Part shown: positions 61,143 to 64,000 of the stretch, in pieces | Numbering within the stretch: position 1 is the first letter of the stretch | Layout of the letters: each line of letters opens with the position of its first letter | Assembly: GCF_009857745.1 (NCBI RefSeq) | Contig: NZ_WWEN01000005.1 | Coordinates: 271,483 to 335,482, forward strand | Reading direction: 5' to 3' | Origin: Thalassovita mangrovi | Lineage (GTDB): Bacteria > Pseudomonadota > Alphaproteobacteria > Rhodobacterales > Rhodobacteraceae | DNA: 64,000 nucleotides | Notes under the pieces: model-generated | What the model saw: only the letters and a program-made list of their open reading frames with translations | Told to the model about the DNA's origin: nothing | Database searches by the model: none | Made by a program: the position numbers and the translations under genes

Positions 61143-62239
61143 TGGACCGGCCGCTGGAAGGATTGAAGGTGGTGGCCATCGAACAGGCGGTGGCCGCCCC
61201 CTTCAGCACCGCGCGCCTTGCGGATGCGGGCGCCGAGGTGATCAAGATCGAACGCCCCGAAGGCGATTTCGCCCGCGGCTATGATGATGTGGCGAACGGC
61301 CAGTCGAGCTATTTCGTCTGGCTCAACCGCGGCAAGACATCGGTGACGCTGGACCTGGCCGCGCCCGAGGGCAAGGCGGAACTGTCCCGGCTGCTGCGTG
61401 ACGCGGATGTGCTGGTGCAAAACCTCAAGACCGGCGCGCTGGACCGGCTGGGCTTCGGCACCGAACGTCTGGCCCGGGAATTCCCGCGCCTCATCAGCTG
61501 TTCGATCACCGGCTATGGCGAAACCGGGCCGATGGCGCAGCGCAAGGCTTACGATCTGCTGATCCAGGCCGAATCCGGCCTGTGTTCGATCACCGGCGGG
61601 CCTTCGGACCCGTCCCGTGTCGGCATTTCCATCGTCGATATCGCCACCGGCGCAACCGCCTATTCCGCCATTCTCGAAGCGGTGTTGCGGCGCGACAAGA
61701 CCGGCAAGGGCGCGCGGATATCGGTGTCGATGTTCGACGTCATGGCCGATTGGCTGACCGTGCCGCTGCTGAACCACGAAGGCGGCAAGCCGCCCAAGCG
61801 GATCGGAATGGCGCATCCCTCCATCGCGCCTTACGGGGTGTTCACCGCCAGCGACGGCGCACAGGTCCTGCTCGCGATCCAAAGCGACCGGGAATGGAAG
61901 AAGCTCTGCGCAGAATTCCTGAACCGCCCAGACCTGGCCAGCGACCCGCGCTTTGCCACCAACGTGGCGCGGGTGTCGAACCGCGATCAGACCGATGCCG
62001 TCGTCGCCGAAGGCTTTGCCCGCAGAACCGGCGCGGAAGCAATCGATGCCCTTCTCGTGGCGGATGTCGCCCTGGCCTCGGTCAATGACATGGAGGGCCT
62101 GTCGACCCACCCGCATCTGCGCCGCATCTCGGTCGAGACCCCGAACGGCGCGGTGTCCTACCCGGCCCCGGCCCCGATCTGGCATGGCGAGACGCCCCAT
62201 TACGGCCCGGTGCCCGCGCTGCAGCCGCAGGAGACTTGA
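61142..62239 (+). CDS. Class III CoA-transferase, probable itaconate CoA-transferase
   Basis: A 365-residue CaiB/BaiF-family transferase: GLKVVAIEQAVAAPFSTARLADAGAEVIKIERPEGDFARGYD at the N-terminus and catalytic Asp166 (GISIVDIATGATAY). TGATG overlap with the dehydrogenase gene. Placed before a MaoC/HTD2 hydratase and a CitE-like lyase, it corresponds to Ict, which makes itaconyl-CoA from succinyl-CoA and itaconate. Function rests on gene order; mesaconate or methylsuccinate are alternatives. Confidence 0.85.
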   Translation: MDRPLEGLKVVAIEQAVAAPFSTARLADAGAEVIKIERPEGDFARGYDDVANGQSSYFVWLNRGKTSVTLDLAAPEGKAELSRLLRDADVLVQNLKTGALDRLGFGTERLAREFPRLISCSITGYGETGPMAQRKAYDLLIQAESGLCSITGGPSDPSRVGISIVDIATGATAYSAILEAVLRRDKTGKGARISVSMFDVMADWLTVPLLNHEGGKPPKRIGMAHPSIAPYGVFTASDGAQVLLAIQSDREWKKLCAEFLNRPDLASDPRFATNVARVSNRDQTDAVVAEGFARRTGAEAIDALLVADVALASVNDMEGLSTHPHLRRISVETPNGAVSYPAPAPIWHGETPHYGPVPALQPQET

Positions 62240-62240
62240 A

Positions 62241-63080
62241 ATGGATATCGACCTTGACCACCTGCGCAGCTGGATCGGCCGCGAAGAAACCCGTTCCGAA
62301 GTGCTGATGCCGACCCTCGTGGAACGCTTCAACGCCACCTTCGACCGTGAAGGACCGCTTGAAATGGGCGCCGAAGCGCCGCCGATGATCCATCTCTGCC
62401 TGTGCCAGCCGGTGGCGCCCTCCGCGGCACTGGGGCCGGACGGGCATCCGGCGCGCGGCGGCTTCCTGCCGCCGGTGCCGCTGCCCCGGCGGATGTGGGC
62501 CGGGGGCGACATGCGTTTCCACGCCCCGCTGCGCATCGGCGATACCATGACCCGCCGTTCGGTGATCGAAAACGTGGCGCTGAAACAGGGCCGCAGCGGC
62601 CATCTGTGCTTCGTGACGGTCCGCCATCATTTCGGCAGCGGCGATCGTGACCTGATCACCGAACGCCAGGATATCGTCTATCGCGACGCCGCCACCGGCA
62701 ACGCCGCGCCACCGCAACCGGCCGCCGCAGCCCCGCCCGCGCCCCATAGCAGCGCTGTCGCCGCCACGCCGACATTGCTGTTTCGCTATTCGGCGCTGAC
62801 CTTCAACGGGCATCGCATCCATTACGACCGGCCCTATTGCCTTGAGGACGAAGGCTATCCCGGCCTGGTGGTGCATGGGCCGATGCAGGCGACGCTGCTG
62901 GCGCAATTCGCAACCGATCTGCGCGGGGCCGCCCCGACCCGCTTCAGCTTCCGCAGCCTGTCGCCGGTTTACGACACGCAGGGCCTTGGCCTGCATGCAG
63001 CCGAGGCAGACGCGGGCTTCCGACTGTGGACCGCCGCGCCCGGCGGCCCCGTGGCGATGGAGGCGCAGGCGCAATGGTGA
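62241..63080 (+). CDS. MaoC/HTD2-family acyl-CoA hydratase, probable itaconyl-CoA hydratase
   Basis: A 279-residue double hot-dog protein. The N-terminal half (GGFLPPVPLPRRMWAGGDMRFHAPLRIGDTMTRRSVIENV) and the C-terminal hydratase motif (RYSALTFNGHRIHYDRPYCLEDEGYPGLVVHGPMQATLL) are those of HTD2-like and mesaconyl-C4/itaconyl-CoA hydratases. The usual hydratase Asp is Asn in TFNGH, as in this subgroup. AGGAG eight bases upstream fixes the start one base after the transferase stop. In the itaconate route it would hydrate itaconyl-CoA to citramalyl-CoA. Confidence 0.85.
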   Translation: MDIDLDHLRSWIGREETRSEVLMPTLVERFNATFDREGPLEMGAEAPPMIHLCLCQPVAPSAALGPDGHPARGGFLPPVPLPRRMWAGGDMRFHAPLRIGDTMTRRSVIENVALKQGRSGHLCFVTVRHHFGSGDRDLITERQDIVYRDAATGNAAPPQPAAAAPPAPHSSAVAATPTLLFRYSALTFNGHRIHYDRPYCLEDEGYPGLVVHGPMQATLLAQFATDLRGAAPTRFSFRSLSPVYDTQGLGLHAAEADAGFRLWTAAPGGPVAMEAQAQW

Positions 63081-63874
63081 TGCCCGACGTGATCCGCGCC
63101 CCGCTTTTCGTACCGGCCGACCGGCCGGAGCTTTTCGCCAAGGCCCCCCGTTCGGGGGCCGATGCGATCATCCTGGACCTCGAAGATGCCGTTTCGCGCG
63201 ACAACAAGGATGCCGCCCGCGCGGCGCTGAGATGCGGTTTCACCGACCTGCCGGTCATCGTGCGGATCAATCCACCCGGCACCCCGTGGCACGACGCGGA
63301 TCTCGCGGCGGTCGCGGCATTACCGGTGGCCGGTCTCATGCTGCCCAAGTCCGAAGACCCTGCCCTGCTGGCAGCCCTGGCCGGAACGCTCGGCCCCGAT
63401 ACCTCCCTTCTCGCTCTGATCGAAAGCGCGGCGGGGCTGGCGGCGGCCCGCGCCATCGCGGCGGTTCCCGGGGTGACGCATCTGGTATTCGGCTCGATCG
63501 ACTTCTGCGCCGATATCGGCGCCGCGCATCAGCGCGAGGTCCTGTTGCCCGCCCGCAGCGAACTGGTCCTTGCCGCCCGCCTGGCCGGGATATGCGCCCC
63601 CATCGACGGGGTCACCGCGCGGCTGGACGATCTTGCCGACACCCATTCGGATGCCGCCCATGCCCGCGCACTGGGCATGTCGGGCAAGCTCTGCATCCAT
63701 CCCCGGCAGGTCACAGAGGTGAAGCGCGCCTTCGCCCCGTCCGAGGCTGAAATCCGCTGGGCGGAACGGGTACTCGCCTCCGGCGACGGTGCGACGACCG
63801 TCGACGGGGCCATGGTCGACGAACCCGTCCGTCTGCGCGCGCGCGCCATCCTCGCCGCCGTCCCCGCGACCTGA
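63074..63874 (+). CDS. CitE-like lyase, probable citramalyl-CoA lyase
   Basis: A 266-residue HpcH/HpaI-family CoA lyase: RAPLFVPADRPELFAKAPRSGADAIILDLEDAVSRDNKDAAR, VIVRINPPGTPW, LIESAAGLAAARAIAAVPGVTHLVFGSIDFCADIGA with Glu and Asp metal ligands, and GMSGKLCIHPRQV. It would split citramalyl-CoA into pyruvate and acetyl-CoA. GGAGG is ten bases before the ATG at 63074; a second ATG at 63080 makes a TGATG with the hydratase stop and is equally possible. Last gene of the operon before etfB. Confidence 0.87.
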   Translation: MVMPDVIRAPLFVPADRPELFAKAPRSGADAIILDLEDAVSRDNKDAARAALRCGFTDLPVIVRINPPGTPWHDADLAAVAALPVAGLMLPKSEDPALLAALAGTLGPDTSLLALIESAAGLAAARAIAAVPGVTHLVFGSIDFCADIGAAHQREVLLPARSELVLAARLAGICAPIDGVTARLDDLADTHSDAAHARALGMSGKLCIHPRQVTEVKRAFAPSEAEIRWAERVLASGDGATTVDGAMVDEPVRLRARAILAAVPAT

Positions 63875-63911
63875 CCCGGCGACGCCCGCCCCAAGCGAAA
63901 GGAAGTAAAGA

Positions 63912-64000
63912 ATGAAGCTACTAGTCCCGGTCAAACGTGTGATCGACTACAACGTGAAAGTCCGCGTTAAGGCGGATGGCAGCGGTGTCGATCTGGCCAA
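63912..64000 (+). CDS. etfB: Electron transfer flavoprotein beta subunit (5' part)
   Basis: The first 29 codons of a gene cut by the window edge. They read [20 protein letters not shown] and onward, the conserved N-terminus of alphaproteobacterial EtfB. AAGGAAG lies ten bases upstream. The gene begins 37 bases after the lyase stop on the same strand, so read-through from the itaconate operon is possible. ETF accepts electrons from acyl-CoA dehydrogenases such as the one at 59979. Confidence 0.85.
   Translation, partial: MKLLVPVKRVIDYNVKVRVKADGSGVDLA

Noticed and set aside
1-64000. tRNA, rRNA, CRISPR, insertion-sequence or phage features
   Set aside because: No cloverleaf, conserved rRNA segment, regularly spaced repeat, transposase, integrase or phage structural motif was found on either strand by reading.

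Overview
The window is GC-rich, tightly packed DNA that looks like accessory chromosome or chromid sequence of a heterotrophic alphaproteobacterium, most probably Rhodobacterales (Roseobacter/Paracoccus-like). The reasons are the codon use, the density of ABC and tripartite tricarboxylate transporters, the RpiR/AraC/LysR/XRE-cupin regulators, and the etfB start at the right edge. No rRNA, tRNA, CRISPR array, phage or insertion sequence was seen. Almost every module has the same plan: uptake system, catabolic enzymes and a local regulator.

Layout. 125-8317 (leftward): a branched-chain-amino-acid-type ABC transporter (livK-like, H, M, G, F) followed by an M20 deacylase, an amidase and an NAD-dependent epimerase; a divergent XRE-cupin regulator (8603) faces it across palindromes. 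9280-11013: a WYL-domain regulator divergent from an epoxide-hydrolase-type enzyme. 11083-22098: a dipeptide-type ABC operon ending in a phthalate-dioxygenase-type reductase, divergent from a Rieske oxygenase, a formamidase-like hydrolase and two AraC regulators. 22181-24608 (leftward): an extradiol dioxygenase, a VOC protein and a TauD-type oxygenase. 25078-30082: a tripartite tricarboxylate transporter operon (tctC, a signal-less BMP protein, tctB, tctA), divergent from an RpiR regulator with repeated GAAA-N6-TTTC sites between them. 30083-30640: a structured intergenic region with a candidate small RNA carrying an anti-Shine-Dalgarno loop. 30641-37484: a LysR gene, a COG0212 5-formyl-THF cyclo-ligase paralogue and a BMP-type nucleoside/thiamin-like ABC importer.

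37638-46886 is one long leftward operon: an NMT1/THI5-type ABC importer, a FAD oxidoreductase, a class III CoA-transferase, an enoyl-CoA hydratase, a ferredoxin, a DHDPS-family aldolase, an aldehyde dehydrogenase and a dCMP-deaminase-like protein, with a divergent LysR (47059). Its substrate is unknown. 48258-55600 is a polyamine utilisation cluster (PuuB-like oxidase, PotBCD, XRE-cupin regulator, PotA, aldehyde dehydrogenase) with a shared TGAAAT-N11-ATTTCA inverted repeat. 55907-58618 holds a secreted cyclase, a LysR and a DsbA-family protein. 58900-63874 is a LysR plus acyl-CoA dehydrogenase, class III CoA-transferase, MaoC/HTD2 hydratase and CitE-like lyase, matching the itaconate (Ict-Ich-Ccl) degradation set, with etfB starting 37 bases later.

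The strongest leads are the candidate CcsR/cuckoo-type sRNA at about 30131-30268, the BMP protein inside a TTT operon, the uncharacterised 9-kb NMT1/CoA/ferredoxin operon, the COG0212-BMP transporter module, and the predicted operator families. All functions are read from sequence motifs and context only; no database search was run.
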